This document shows positions 8,650-16,665 of a stretch of 64,000 bases of DNA, piece after piece; position 1 is the first letter of the stretch; each line of letters starts with the position of its first letter. The stretch is from Leucobacter rhizosphaerae (GTDB lineage: Bacteria > Actinomycetota > Actinomycetes > Actinomycetales > Microbacteriaceae): NCBI RefSeq assembly GCF_022919175.1, contig NZ_CP095043.1, forward strand, positions 992,001-1,056,000, in the 5' to 3' direction. The position numbers and the translations under genes are program-made. The notes under the pieces are model-generated. The model saw only the letters and a program-made list of their open reading frames with translations. It was not told where the DNA came from and made no database searches.

Positions 8650-9482
8650 GACTGCTTCTCCTGCTGTTGTGAGGCGATGTACCAGCGCAGCACCCGGCGC
8701 CGGAAGAGTACGAAGAGTGCGGTGGTGGCGTAGCCGAGTACGCCGAGGGTGAGGATCCCGGCCCACATGTCGGTGATCGCGAACGACTGCTGCGCGAGCA
8801 GGGTCATGGATCCGAGGCCGGTCGACGACCCGAGCATCTCGCTCGCGATCATGACCACGAACGCGGTCATCAGACTCACCTGCATACCCGAGAGGATCCG
8901 CGGGCTCGCCGCGGGCAGCACGACGGAGACCAGGCGGTCCCAGCGGCTGAGCCGGTAGACCCGACCGACCATATCGAGCGTCGGCTCGGCGCCGCGGATG
9001 CCGTCCATCGTCGAGATCAGCACGGGGAAGAGCGCGGCGAGGGTGATCGAGAGGATGCGCGTCTCGTTGCCGAAGCCGATGAGCGAGACGAAGATCGGGA
9101 CGAGCGCGACGGGCGGGATCGCCCGGAAGAAGTGCACCGTCGGCTCGACGAACCAGGCGAGGGGCCGGATGAGGCCGAGCGCCGCGCCGAGGAGCACCCC
9201 GATGGCACTCGCGAGCACAAAGGAGAGCAGCAGGTTGCCGACGGACAGACCGACGTTCGCCCAGAACATCGAGGTCTGCGCGAGCTGGACGAGCCGCTCC
9301 AGGATCCGCTGCAGCGGCGGGAAGAATGTGTTGGTCGAGTTCGTCGACGCGAGCCACCACACGGCCAGCAGCAGGATCGGCACGAGGATCTCGGCGCCGA
9401 TCAGCAGACCGCGCGGGGTGCGCCCCCGGCGCTGTCGTCGGGCCGTCCGGGTCCGGGTCGGGATCGAGGAGGTGAGCGTCAT
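8646..9482 (-). CDS. ABC transporter permease, SsuC/TauC type
   Basis: 278 residues; a basic N-terminus (TRTRTARRQRRGR) precedes about six membrane segments and the inner-membrane-component EAA-like loop around RVYRLSRWDRLVSVVLPAASP. ATG 9482 overlaps the preceding permease TGA by one base (TGATG), so the operon reads through without gaps. Forms the membrane channel, probably as a heterodimer with the upstream permease. Confidence 0.9.
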   Translation of the reverse strand: MTLTSSIPTRTRTARRQRRGRTPRGLLIGAEILVPILLLAVWWLASTNSTNTFFPPLQRILERLVQLAQTSMFWANVGLSVGNLLLSFVLASAIGVLLGAALGLIRPLAWFVEPTVHFFRAIPPVALVPIFVSLIGFGNETRILSITLAALFPVLISTMDGIRGAEPTLDMVGRVYRLSRWDRLVSVVLPAASPRILSGMQVSLMTAFVVMIASEMLGSSTGLGSMTLLAQQSFAITDMWAGILTLGVLGYATTALFVLFRRRVLRWYIASQQQEKQS

Positions 9483-10261
9483 CAGTGCGCCTGCTTTCGG
9501 TACTGCGGGTGCCAGTGGAGGAGGCGTCGCTCGCCCCACTGGCTGAGCCCCTGCACGAGGATGCCGAGGATGCCGAGGATCAGGACGTAGGCGAAGAGGT
9601 GGTCCTGATTCCCCGAGATCTGGCTCAGGAGCAGGCTCTGCCCGAGGCCCGGGCCTCCTCCGAGCAGCCCGGCGACCACCGCGACGATCAGCGCTGTCGG
9701 GGCCGCCACGCGGAGCGCGGTGCCGATGTAGGGCAGCGCGCTCGGCAGCACGATGCGGGCGAGGATCTCGGACTTGCGCATTCCGTAGGACTCCCCGGTC
9801 GCCCGCGCGACCGGATCCGTGTCGAACACTCCGGCCGACGCCTGCACCGCGATGGCCACGAAGCACCCGAAGAACACCAGGAAGATCCCCATGTTCGCGG
9901 TCGGTCCGAGCACCAGCACCACGATGGGCAGCACGACGATCGGCGGAATGGGCTTCAGGAACTCGAGCGGCACGCGGGTCGCGTGCATCGCGAGCGGCGA
10001 GACGCCGATGCCGACGCCGATGAGCACGCCGATGACGGCCGCGAGCACCAGGCCCACGAGCGCCATCGTCAGTGTGTCGCCCGTCGCCCGCCACATCTCG
10101 GGAGTGGCGGCCAACTGGAACACCGCGGTGAGGGCCTCACCGGCGGTGGGGAGCGGCGAGTCGGCGAGCGGTCCGGTCGTGGCGGCGAACTGCCAGAGGC
10201 CGAGCGCCGCCACGACGCCGAGGGCGCCGATGCCGGATTGCAGGAGCGGAGTGGAGCGCAT
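9482..10261 (-). CDS. ABC transporter permease, SsuC/TauC type
   Basis: 259 residues, similar in plan to its neighbour: N-terminal membrane helix, then five more, with the coupling loop ESYGMRKSEILARIVLPSALPYI. Two non-identical permeases in one operon suggest a heterodimeric channel, unlike the usual SsuC homodimer. It follows the binding-protein gene by nine bases. Confidence 0.9.
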   Translation of the reverse strand: MRSTPLLQSGIGALGVVAALGLWQFAATTGPLADSPLPTAGEALTAVFQLAATPEMWRATGDTLTMALVGLVLAAVIGVLIGVGIGVSPLAMHATRVPLEFLKPIPPIVVLPIVVLVLGPTANMGIFLVFFGCFVAIAVQASAGVFDTDPVARATGESYGMRKSEILARIVLPSALPYIGTALRVAAPTALIVAVVAGLLGGGPGLGQSLLLSQISGNQDHLFAYVLILGILGILVQGLSQWGERRLLHWHPQYRKQAH

Positions 10262-10270
10262 GGTGCGGGA

Positions 10271-11281
10271 TCAGCCCTCGAGGATGACGCCGGACAGGTC
10301 GACCGGCGCGGTGAGGAATCCGAGCGCCACCATCTTCTCGTTGGGGCGTTCGAGGTCGATCGGCAGCACCTCAGCGGGCCACACGGGAAGCTTCACCTCG
10401 TCGACCGTGAGGGTCGACTCGGTGGCGTCGAGCCCCGCCTGGATCGCCTCCTCCGGATGCTCCGTCGCGTACGCGTTCGACTTCACGATCGCGCGCTGGA
10501 AGGCGGCGATCGCCTCCGGCTTCGCCTCGATCGTGGAGGTACCGGCGGTCCACAGACCGGTCGCCCCCTCCTCGAAGAAGCCGACCGACGGTGCGGCGAG
10601 CTGCACGGCTCCCCCGTCGAGCGCCTCGGCGGTGAACGGGCTCACGAGCCCGGCCGCGTCGACCGTACCGTTCTGCAGCGCAGCCACCGCGGAGGTGAAA
10701 TCGAGCACGACCCAGTTGACGCCGGTGGCGGGATCGATGCCGGCCTTCTCAAGCTCCCCGGCGATGACCACCTCGAGCTGCGCCTTCCGCGCCGGGATCG
10801 CCACCGTCTTGCCCTCGAGATCCTCGATGCTGGTGATGCCGCTCGACGCACTCGCGAAGAGTCCGGTGTCATCGAGGGTGGTGGGATCCTCGGCCTCCGC
10901 CGCGCCCGGCGCGAAGCCGTCGGCCGCGCCGATGACCTGGATCGGGACGCCCTGGCTGAGCGCGTTGAGGAGCGGGATGCTGGGCGAGTAGGCGATGTCG
11001 ACCTGCCCGCTCTGCACCGCGGCGAGGCCGGCCGGCGGATTGGCGACGATCGAGGTCTCGATCTCGAGCCCCTCCTCCTCGAAGAAGCCCTGCTCGATGC
11101 CGGTGAGCAGGCTGCCGTCGGAGGTCAGGCCGATGGTGGCGACCTTCAGGGTGGTGACGCCGCCCTCGGCGCCGCCCTCCGCCGCCGAGTCGCCGGTGCC
11201 GCCGGACGAGCAGGCCGAGAGCGCGAGCGCGGCGGCCGGGAGCAGCGCGAGTGCGGCGAGCACACGATTGGACTTCTTCAT
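10271..11281 (-). CDS. ABC substrate-binding lipoprotein, NMT1/SsuA type
   Basis: 336 residues. Signal peptide MKKSNRVLAALALLPAAALA ends in the lipobox LSAC, followed by a Ser/Gly/Glu-rich tether, so the mature protein is a lipid-anchored receptor. The fold type (periplasmic-binding II, NMT1-like) is that of sulfonate, nitrate and taurine receptors. First gene of the operon SBP-permease-permease-ATPase-sulfatase, transcribed leftward from a promoter carrying TetR operators. GGAG lies eight bases before ATG. Confidence 0.9.
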   Translation of the reverse strand: MKKSNRVLAALALLPAAALALSACSSGGTGDSAAEGGAEGGVTTLKVATIGLTSDGSLLTGIEQGFFEEEGLEIETSIVANPPAGLAAVQSGQVDIAYSPSIPLLNALSQGVPIQVIGAADGFAPGAAEAEDPTTLDDTGLFASASSGITSIEDLEGKTVAIPARKAQLEVVIAGELEKAGIDPATGVNWVVLDFTSAVAALQNGTVDAAGLVSPFTAEALDGGAVQLAAPSVGFFEEGATGLWTAGTSTIEAKPEAIAAFQRAIVKSNAYATEHPEEAIQAGLDATESTLTVDEVKLPVWPAEVLPIDLERPNEKMVALGFLTAPVDLSGVILEG

Positions 11282-11359
11282 GGGACGACTCCTTCGTCGG
11301 TGGCGAGCGATGCGTGCGGTTCGGGGTGCGGCCCCCTCGGGTGCCGCGATCCATTTGGA

Positions 11360-11379
11360 TAATCACCAAGTGGTGACTA
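11360..11379. promoter_or_regulatory. TetR operator O1
   Basis: Inverted repeat TAATCACCA-AG-TGGTGACTA with one mismatch between half-sites, about 80 bases before the binding-protein gene. It matches the second site 67 bp away in sequence and symmetry. Position suits control of the leftward sulfatase/ABC operon. Confidence 0.75.
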
Positions 11380-11425
11380 AAGAATAACCGCGCCTGCCGT
11401 TCCGCATGTAACAACGGGGTAACGA

Positions 11426-11447
11426 TTAATCTCCAATTGGTGATTAA
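11426..11447. promoter_or_regulatory. TetR operator O2
   Basis: Inverted repeat with half-sites TTAATCTCCA and TGGTGATTAA around a central AT, one mismatch. Shares the ATCNCCA/TGGTGA core with O1. It lies 65 bases upstream of the TetR gene, consistent with shared control of both divergent operons by that regulator. Confidence 0.75.
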
Positions 11448-11512
11448 AAATCCGCGGGACCCCCGTCGCACCCCGGTCGTCCCTATGATCGAGAACGAAC
11501 GAAGGGAGTCGC

Positions 11513-12103
11513 ATGCCCAAGGTCGTCGACCACGACGAACGGCGCGCGCACATCGCCGAGGCCGTGACGAACATCATCATCCGCGACGGGTTCGACCGCG
11601 TCACGATGCGGGAGATCGCGGCCGAGGCCGGCTACGCCCACGGCGCGATCGCGCGTTACTTCCCGAACAAGCAGAGCCTGCTCACGACCGCGTTCCTCCA
11701 CGTCTTCTCCAACTCGCACGAGCGCATCCTGGAGCGGGTGCAGGGGGTGCGCGGCCTGGAGGCCCTCGGCCGGATGTCGCGCGAACTGCTCCCCTTCACG
11801 GACGTCGGTCCGCAGCGCTCGCAGGTCGTGCTCTCGTTCTGGGATCGCGCCGCGCAGGATCCCGAGCTGTGGGAGATCCACCACGAGAACATCGTGCGCC
11901 GCCGCGACCTGATCCGCCGCTTCCTGCTCGAGGCGGAGGCCGACGGTGAACTCGCGCCCGGCCTCGACGTCGAGACCGCGGTGAACCAGGTCTCGGCCCA
12001 GAACGCCGGCTGGCAGATGATGGCGGTGCTCGTGCCCGAGGCGGCGACGAACGAGAGCCTGCAGGCCAGCATCGACACGATGATCTCGGACCTGCGCGCG
12101 TGA
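11513..12103 (+). CDS. TetR-family regulator of the sulfatase locus
   Basis: 196 residues. N-terminal helix-turn-helix: TMREIAAEAGYAHGAIARYF, with a ligand-binding C-terminal domain of no recognisable specificity. GGGAG eight bases before ATG. The gene is divergent from the ABC/sulfatase operon and overlaps the downstream FGE gene (GTGA), so repressor and maturase are co-expressed. Two palindromes in the divergent promoter are the probable operators. Its N-terminus MPKVVDHDERR resembles the TetR at 14.9 kb (MPKIIDHDERR), so they are paralogues. Confidence 0.88.
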   Translation: MPKVVDHDERRAHIAEAVTNIIIRDGFDRVTMREIAAEAGYAHGAIARYFPNKQSLLTTAFLHVFSNSHERILERVQGVRGLEALGRMSRELLPFTDVGPQRSQVVLSFWDRAAQDPELWEIHHENIVRRRDLIRRFLLEAEADGELAPGLDVETAVNQVSAQNAGWQMMAVLVPEAATNESLQASIDTMISDLRA

Positions 12104-13128
12104 CGGAGGAGCGGACGAGTTGCTGCGCCCCCGCGCGGGGCGAGGCTGCCGCTGGGTTCGGTGCGGTTGCGCCGGGTGCCGGTGCCAGCGACCGTGCCAG
12201 CGCCAGCGCCGGTGCCAGCGACCGCAACGCCGACCACCGCATCGCGCAGTGCACGATCCCGGCCGGCACGTTTCTGATGGGCGACGACTCGCGCGACGCC
12301 CACCCGGAGGACGGCGAGGGCCCGCGGCACGAGGTCACCGTGGGCGCATTCGAGATCGACGCCACCCCCGTCACGAACGCGCAGTTCGCCCGCTTCGTCG
12401 CGGCGACCGGCTTCCGCACGGACGCCGAGCGGTTCGGCGTCTCCGCCGTGTTCCACCTGCTCGTCGAGGCGCCGACCGACGACATCCTGGGTCCGACACC
12501 GGGTACTCCCTGGTGGATCGGGGTGCGGGGCGCGGACTGGCAACACCCGGGTGGACGCGCCGGCTCGCTCGACGGACTCGACGACCACCCCGCGGTGCAC
12601 GTGAGCTGGAACGACGCAGCGGCCTACGCCGCGTGGGCGGGCCGGCGCCTGCCGACCGAGGCCGAGTGGGAGCGCGCGGCGCGCGGCGGGGTCGCCGGGG
12701 CCACCTTCCCGTGGGGCGACGCCCCGATCGATGGTTCGGATCGCGCCGACCGCGATCCCGCACTCGGACCCGACACGGGATCCCGCTGGCGGGCCAACGT
12801 CTGGCAGGGGGCATTCCCCGCGCACAACACCGTCGAGGACGGCTGGATCGGCACGGCTCCCGTGCACAGCTACTCCCCCAACGCGTTCGGACTGTGGCAG
12901 GCCGTCGGCAATGTGTGGGAGTGGTGCGCGGACTGGTTCGACCCGCACACCTACCGCGCGGGCCCGCGGGTCGATCCCGTCGGGCCCGCGCGCGGTGCGG
13001 GGCGGGTGCTCCGGGGCGGCAGTTACCTCTGCCACCCCTCGTACTGCAACCGCTATCGCAACTCCGCCCGGTCCCGGAACACCCCGGATTCCTCGATGGG
13101 AAACGCGGGGTTCCGGACCGTCAGCTAG
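12100..13128 (+). CDS. Formylglycine-generating enzyme (sulfatase-modifying factor)
   Basis: 342 residues. The FGE-sulfatase domain begins near IPAGTFLMGDDSRDAHPEDGE and ends with GGSYLC-HPSYC-NRYRNSARS, containing the two redox Cys (311 and 316) of aerobic FGEs. WxWCADWF and NVWEWCADW motifs are also typical. It oxidises the Cys of the C-x-P-x-R sulfatase motif to formylglycine using copper and oxygen; the target is presumably the sulfatase at 5.5-7.9 kb. The first ~45 residues are a low-complexity Ala/Gly/Ser stretch with a repeated GASDR element. GTG start overlaps the TetR stop. Confidence 0.93.
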   Translation: MTEERTSCCAPARGEAAAGFGAVAPGAGASDRASASAGASDRNADHRIAQCTIPAGTFLMGDDSRDAHPEDGEGPRHEVTVGAFEIDATPVTNAQFARFVAATGFRTDAERFGVSAVFHLLVEAPTDDILGPTPGTPWWIGVRGADWQHPGGRAGSLDGLDDHPAVHVSWNDAAAYAAWAGRRLPTEAEWERAARGGVAGATFPWGDAPIDGSDRADRDPALGPDTGSRWRANVWQGAFPAHNTVEDGWIGTAPVHSYSPNAFGLWQAVGNVWEWCADWFDPHTYRAGPRVDPVGPARGAGRVLRGGSYLCHPSYCNRYRNSARSRNTPDSSMGNAGFRTVS

Positions 13129-13166
13129 TGCCGGGTGCTCAGCACTGAACGCTCAGCGCTCGGTGC

Positions 13167-14735
13167 TCACCGTTCCCCGGCGAGCACGAACTTCGCGCCG
13201 AGTTCGCCGATCAGGATCGAGGGCGCGTTCGTGTTGCCGGTGGTCACCCGCGGCATGATCGAGGCGTCGATCACCCGCAGGCCGTCGATCCCGTGCACCG
13301 CGAGGCGGGGCGACACGACCGCGAGCTCGTCGACGCCCATCTTGCAGGTGCCGACCTGGTGGTGGTAGGTCGCGAGGGTCTCGCGGACGTAGTCGACGAG
13401 ATCCTCGCCGTCGCCGATCTCCGGGCCGGGGTAGATCTCCGTCGCGCCCCACTCGCCCGCGAGCGCCTCCTGGCGGCCGATGCGGCGGCACTGCTCGACC
13501 GAGGCGACGAGCGACGCGACGTCGTCCTCGTGCTCGAGCGCCTTGAGATCGATGAGCGTCGGATCCTCGGGATTCGGACCCGACAGCTTCAGCTCGCCGC
13601 GCGACTGCGGGGTCACGAGGCCGCCGAGCAGCGAGAAGCCGTCGCTCGAGCGCGGCTCGAGGTACTCGCCGTACATGGGCACCGAGAAGTGGATCGGCTG
13701 GGTGTCCGGGCGATCGAGCCCCTCGCGGCTCTCCCAGAAGTGGTGCGTCTGGGTGACGGACACCCAGGGCCGGGGCGGGCCGACGGGCTTCGACGTCTCG
13801 TAGATGACCGGGGCGAGGAGGTGGTCGTGCAGGTTCTTGCCGACGCCGGGGAGATCCACGAGCGGCTCGATGCCGACCTCGCGCAGCTCCTCGGACGGGC
13901 CGATCCCGGAGCGCAGCAGCACCCGGGGCGAATCGAGCGCGCCGGCCGCGAGGATGACCTCGTCGGCGAAGAGCTCACGCGTCTCGCCGCCCTGGGCGAA
14001 GCGGACGCCGATGACCCGGGGCGCCTCGTCCGAGCCCTCCGCCCGATCCGCGAAGATGAGCTCGTGCACCCAGCATCCGACCTCGACCGTGACCCGATCC
14101 CGCACCGGCTTGAGGTACGTCATGTAGGTGTTGAGCCGCTTGCCGTCGCGCACGGTGATCTGCTGCTGCGAGACGCCGTCGAGCGAGGCGCCGTTGTAGT
14201 CGGGGTTGTACGGCAGACCCTCCTGCACCGCGGCGTCGATGATCGACTGCTGGATCGGGTCGAGCTCGTACTCGTTGGTGACGTCGAGCAGGCCGTCCCG
14301 GCCGCGATAGGCGGGATCGCCCTCGCCGTGGAAGTTCTCGATCGCCTTGTAGACCGGGAGCACGTCGTCCCAGGCCCAGCCGTCGTTGCCGAGCGAGGCC
14401 CAGTGGTCGAAGTCGACGGGCGAGCAGCGCACCCAGATCGTGGCGTTCAACGAGTGGGATCCGCCGAGCACCTTGCCGCGGGGCAGGTGGATGCGGTGGC
14501 CGTTCGCACCGGGCTGCGGGATCGTGCGGTAGTCCCAATCGTCCGGGCTGTGCCACAGTTCGGGCATCCGCGCCAGATCGTGGATCGCGGGGTTGGTGTC
14601 CTCGCCACCCGCCTCGATCACCGTGACCTGCACTCCGGCGTCGGCCAACCGGCGCGCCACCACCGAGCCCGCCGATCCGGCGCCCACGACGATGACGCTC
14701 TTCGGAACCGCGGTCTGCTCAGTCTGATCCGACAT
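13167..14735 (-). CDS. GMC-family FAD oxidoreductase (choline dehydrogenase-like)
   Basis: 522 residues. The FAD-binding dinucleotide motif VVGAGSAGSVVARRL is followed by the GMC signature GKVLGGSHSLNATIWVR and the second signature GALDSPRVLLRSGIG. The catalytic His lies in ATYHHQVGTCKMG. Members oxidise alcohols to aldehydes or ketones. Start ATG 14735 has AGGAG six bases upstream; earlier in-frame codons lack an RBS. Divergent from a TetR gene and convergent with FGE. Substrate unknown; context suggests an alcohol in the unassigned catabolic island. Confidence 0.88.
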   Translation of the reverse strand: MSDQTEQTAVPKSVIVVGAGSAGSVVARRLADAGVQVTVIEAGGEDTNPAIHDLARMPELWHSPDDWDYRTIPQPGANGHRIHLPRGKVLGGSHSLNATIWVRCSPVDFDHWASLGNDGWAWDDVLPVYKAIENFHGEGDPAYRGRDGLLDVTNEYELDPIQQSIIDAAVQEGLPYNPDYNGASLDGVSQQQITVRDGKRLNTYMTYLKPVRDRVTVEVGCWVHELIFADRAEGSDEAPRVIGVRFAQGGETRELFADEVILAAGALDSPRVLLRSGIGPSEELREVGIEPLVDLPGVGKNLHDHLLAPVIYETSKPVGPPRPWVSVTQTHHFWESREGLDRPDTQPIHFSVPMYGEYLEPRSSDGFSLLGGLVTPQSRGELKLSGPNPEDPTLIDLKALEHEDDVASLVASVEQCRRIGRQEALAGEWGATEIYPGPEIGDGEDLVDYVRETLATYHHQVGTCKMGVDELAVVSPRLAVHGIDGLRVIDASIMPRVTTGNTNAPSILIGELGAKFVLAGER

Positions 14736-14856
14736 CAAGATCTCCTCTCGGCGCGCGGCCTCCTTGCCGCGCTGTGTGCTTCGAGCGTCCCACGTCCGCA
14801 CGCGCGGCGTCGAGGCACGACCGGAGGTCTTCACCCGGAAACAATCGACGTGCCGC

Positions 14857-14866
14857 GAGAGACAAG
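14857..14866 (+). promoter_or_regulatory. GAGAGACAAG motif, candidate regulator site
   Basis: Exact copy of the 10-mer also found at 49047-49056 and in the 24-bp repeats at 3.1 kb, flanked by GC-rich CGCG runs as at the other sites. Lies in the divergent GMC/TetR promoter region. Function is inferred from recurrence only. Confidence 0.4.
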
Positions 14867-14945
14867 ACGCGCGCGCCTCGGGGCCGCGGTGCGGGTTCGT
14901 CTACACTAGAGAAAAAACCACCATCGACGTTTCGAGGATGCGCCC

Positions 14946-15548
14946 ATGCCGAAGATCATCGACCACGACGAGCGACGACAGGACATCGTCGATGTCACCT
15001 GGAAACTCATCGTCGAGGGTGGGATCGAGGCCGCCACGATGCGCGAGATCGCCGCGCGGGCCGGCTTCGCGAACGGCGCGCTGAAGCACTACTTCTCGGG
15101 CAAGGACGCGATCATCAAGGGCGCGTACGAGCGCTCGCTGCACGGACTCGGCGAGCGCCTCGAGGCGCACGTGGCCGACGCCCGGGGCATCGAGGCGCTC
15201 GAGAAGTCGATCCGCTTCACCCTGCCGGTGCAGCAGGAGGACGCGACCGCGGCGCGGGTGCTGCTGTCGTTCTGGGAGCGCTGCGTGTTCAGCCCGGATC
15301 TCGACCACGACTACGACGAGCACCTCGAGAACTGGACCGCGGGTTACCTGCGGTACCTGCGGGAAGGTCGCGAGGACGGCGACGTGGTGAACCCCACCTC
15401 CGACGAGCAGCTCGCGAACGAGATCATCACGATGATCCTCGGCGCCACCGTGACGCGGGTGGTGAGCCCCGCGTACTTCCACGAGTCGATGCTCGAGGCC
15501 CAGGTGACCGACTACATCGCCCGGCTCCGCCGCGCCGACTGCCGCTAG
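14946..15548 (+). CDS. TetR-family regulator
   Basis: 200 residues. Helix-turn-helix TMREIAARAGFANGALKHYF; the C-terminal part resembles BetI-like regulators with a long helical ligand domain. Divergent from the GMC oxidoreductase gene, which it may control. Upstream, TCTACACTAGAGAAAAAACC (about 14903) partly resembles the TCTAC-N4-GTAGA element of four other promoters in this window. Its stop codon shares a CTAG palindrome with the stop of the convergent phosphotriesterase-like gene. Confidence 0.88.
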   Translation: MPKIIDHDERRQDIVDVTWKLIVEGGIEAATMREIAARAGFANGALKHYFSGKDAIIKGAYERSLHGLGERLEAHVADARGIEALEKSIRFTLPVQQEDATAARVLLSFWERCVFSPDLDHDYDEHLENWTAGYLRYLREGREDGDVVNPTSDEQLANEIITMILGATVTRVVSPAYFHESMLEAQVTDYIARLRRADCR

Positions 15549-16633
15549 CCGGCTGCTGACCGCCTCGGCGCGCGGAAGGCGAGCAGACGGGCGGGGGTGC
15601 CCACCATCATCTGCGTCATCGCCTCCGGCCCCACCCCGAAGTCGGCCAGCGTCGGCAGGAAGTGATCGACGAGGTAGCCGTAGCCGTGCCCGCCGTACGC
15701 GCGCAGCTGCACGCGCTGGCACACGTCCCCGCCGAGCACGAGCTGCGATCCCCAGCCGTCGGCGACGAGCTCGGCGAAGCCGCGCGCGACACTGCGGTCG
15801 GTGAACGGGAACAGCGTGCCCCACGGGCTGCCCGTCGTGCCGAGGAAGTCGGCCTCGACCGTCGCGCCGCGCGCGAGCAGCCGGCGTGCGAGCGGCAGAT
15901 CCTCGGCGATCGTGCCGGCGTGCCCGAAGATCACCGACCGTGGATCCGCTCCCTCCTCCTCGAGCACATCGAGCACTCGCAACCGCTCCTCCCCCATGCC
16001 GCCCTGATGCAGCGTGATGGGTGCTCCCGTGAGCGCGGACGCTCGGGCCGCCGCGCGGAGGCTCCGGATCTCTTCGGCGTGCACCGGAGCCCCCTCGGCA
16101 CCCACCTCGCCGATGATCCCGGCGCGGATGGGGCCGCGGAGGGCACCGCCGTCGACGCCCTCCACGAGATCGCGCACGATGGTCGCGGTGAGCTCCTCGA
16201 TCTCGAGCGAGGCGAACTCCGCCGGGTGCAGGTCGCGCTGATACCAGCCCGCCCCCATGATCACGTGGAGTCCGACCGCACGGCTGAGCGCCGCGAGCGC
16301 CCGCGGGTCGCGGCCGATGCCCGGGGTGGTGACCTCGACGACGGTGCCCCCGCCCTGCTGGGCGAACACGGCGATCTCATCGCGCATCAGCTCGGGGTCG
16401 TTCAGCAGGTCGTTGTCGGAGCTCACGGCACCGCGCCGCACCGCGGCGAGCGTGTCGAGGGAAAGCGGCGCTTCGGCCGCCTCCGCCCACTCGCCCGCTC
16501 GGGGGCCCGCCGAGTGCACCGGGCGACGGATGTCGAGAAACAGGTGCTCGTGCATGAGCGTGGCGCCCAGCTGCTCGGGTCGCACCGGGCCGAGCACGGT
16601 CTGCGCGAGCCCGCTCCGGTCCGGGATCTCCAC
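15545..16633 (-). CDS. Phosphotriesterase-family metallohydrolase
   Basis: 362 residues of the PTE/PHP amidohydrolase superfamily. All metal ligands are visible: HEH at 28-30 (LMHEHLFLD), bridging Glu in IIGEVG as in PHP-type members, His in ITLHQGG, His in IFGHAG and Asp in LGGDVCQR. The C-terminus AYGGHGYGYLVDHFLP is family-typical. Known activities are lactonase or phosphotriesterase; the substrate is unknown. I chose GTG 16633 since family homology starts directly after it. Transcribed behind a degenerate paralogue, with a 32-base gap between that stop and this start. Confidence 0.82.
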   Translation of the reverse strand: MEIPDRSGLAQTVLGPVRPEQLGATLMHEHLFLDIRRPVHSAGPRAGEWAEAAEAPLSLDTLAAVRRGAVSSDNDLLNDPELMRDEIAVFAQQGGGTVVEVTTPGIGRDPRALAALSRAVGLHVIMGAGWYQRDLHPAEFASLEIEELTATIVRDLVEGVDGGALRGPIRAGIIGEVGAEGAPVHAEEIRSLRAAARASALTGAPITLHQGGMGEERLRVLDVLEEEGADPRSVIFGHAGTIAEDLPLARRLLARGATVEADFLGTTGSPWGTLFPFTDRSVARGFAELVADGWGSQLVLGGDVCQRVQLRAYGGHGYGYLVDHFLPTLADFGVGPEAMTQMMVGTPARLLAFRAPRRSAAG

Positions 16634-16665
16634 CCCGTCCAGGGACGTCCTCGCTGATCGTCGGG

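Noticed and set aside
9485-11362. 625-residue plus-strand frame across the ABC permease and binding-protein genes
   Set aside because: Arg/Asp/His-rich low-complexity translation with no domain; the minus-strand genes are clear and overlap by ATGA/TGATG.
13129-13166. Small palindrome GTGCTCAGCAC between convergent FGE and GMC genes
   Set aside because: Five-base stem with a one-base loop cannot form a hairpin of use as a terminator.
14903-14922. Fifth TCTAC-N4-GTAGA site upstream of the TetR at 14946
   Set aside because: TCTACACTAGAG has the same half-words but a shorter spacing, so it was not counted with the four clear sites.
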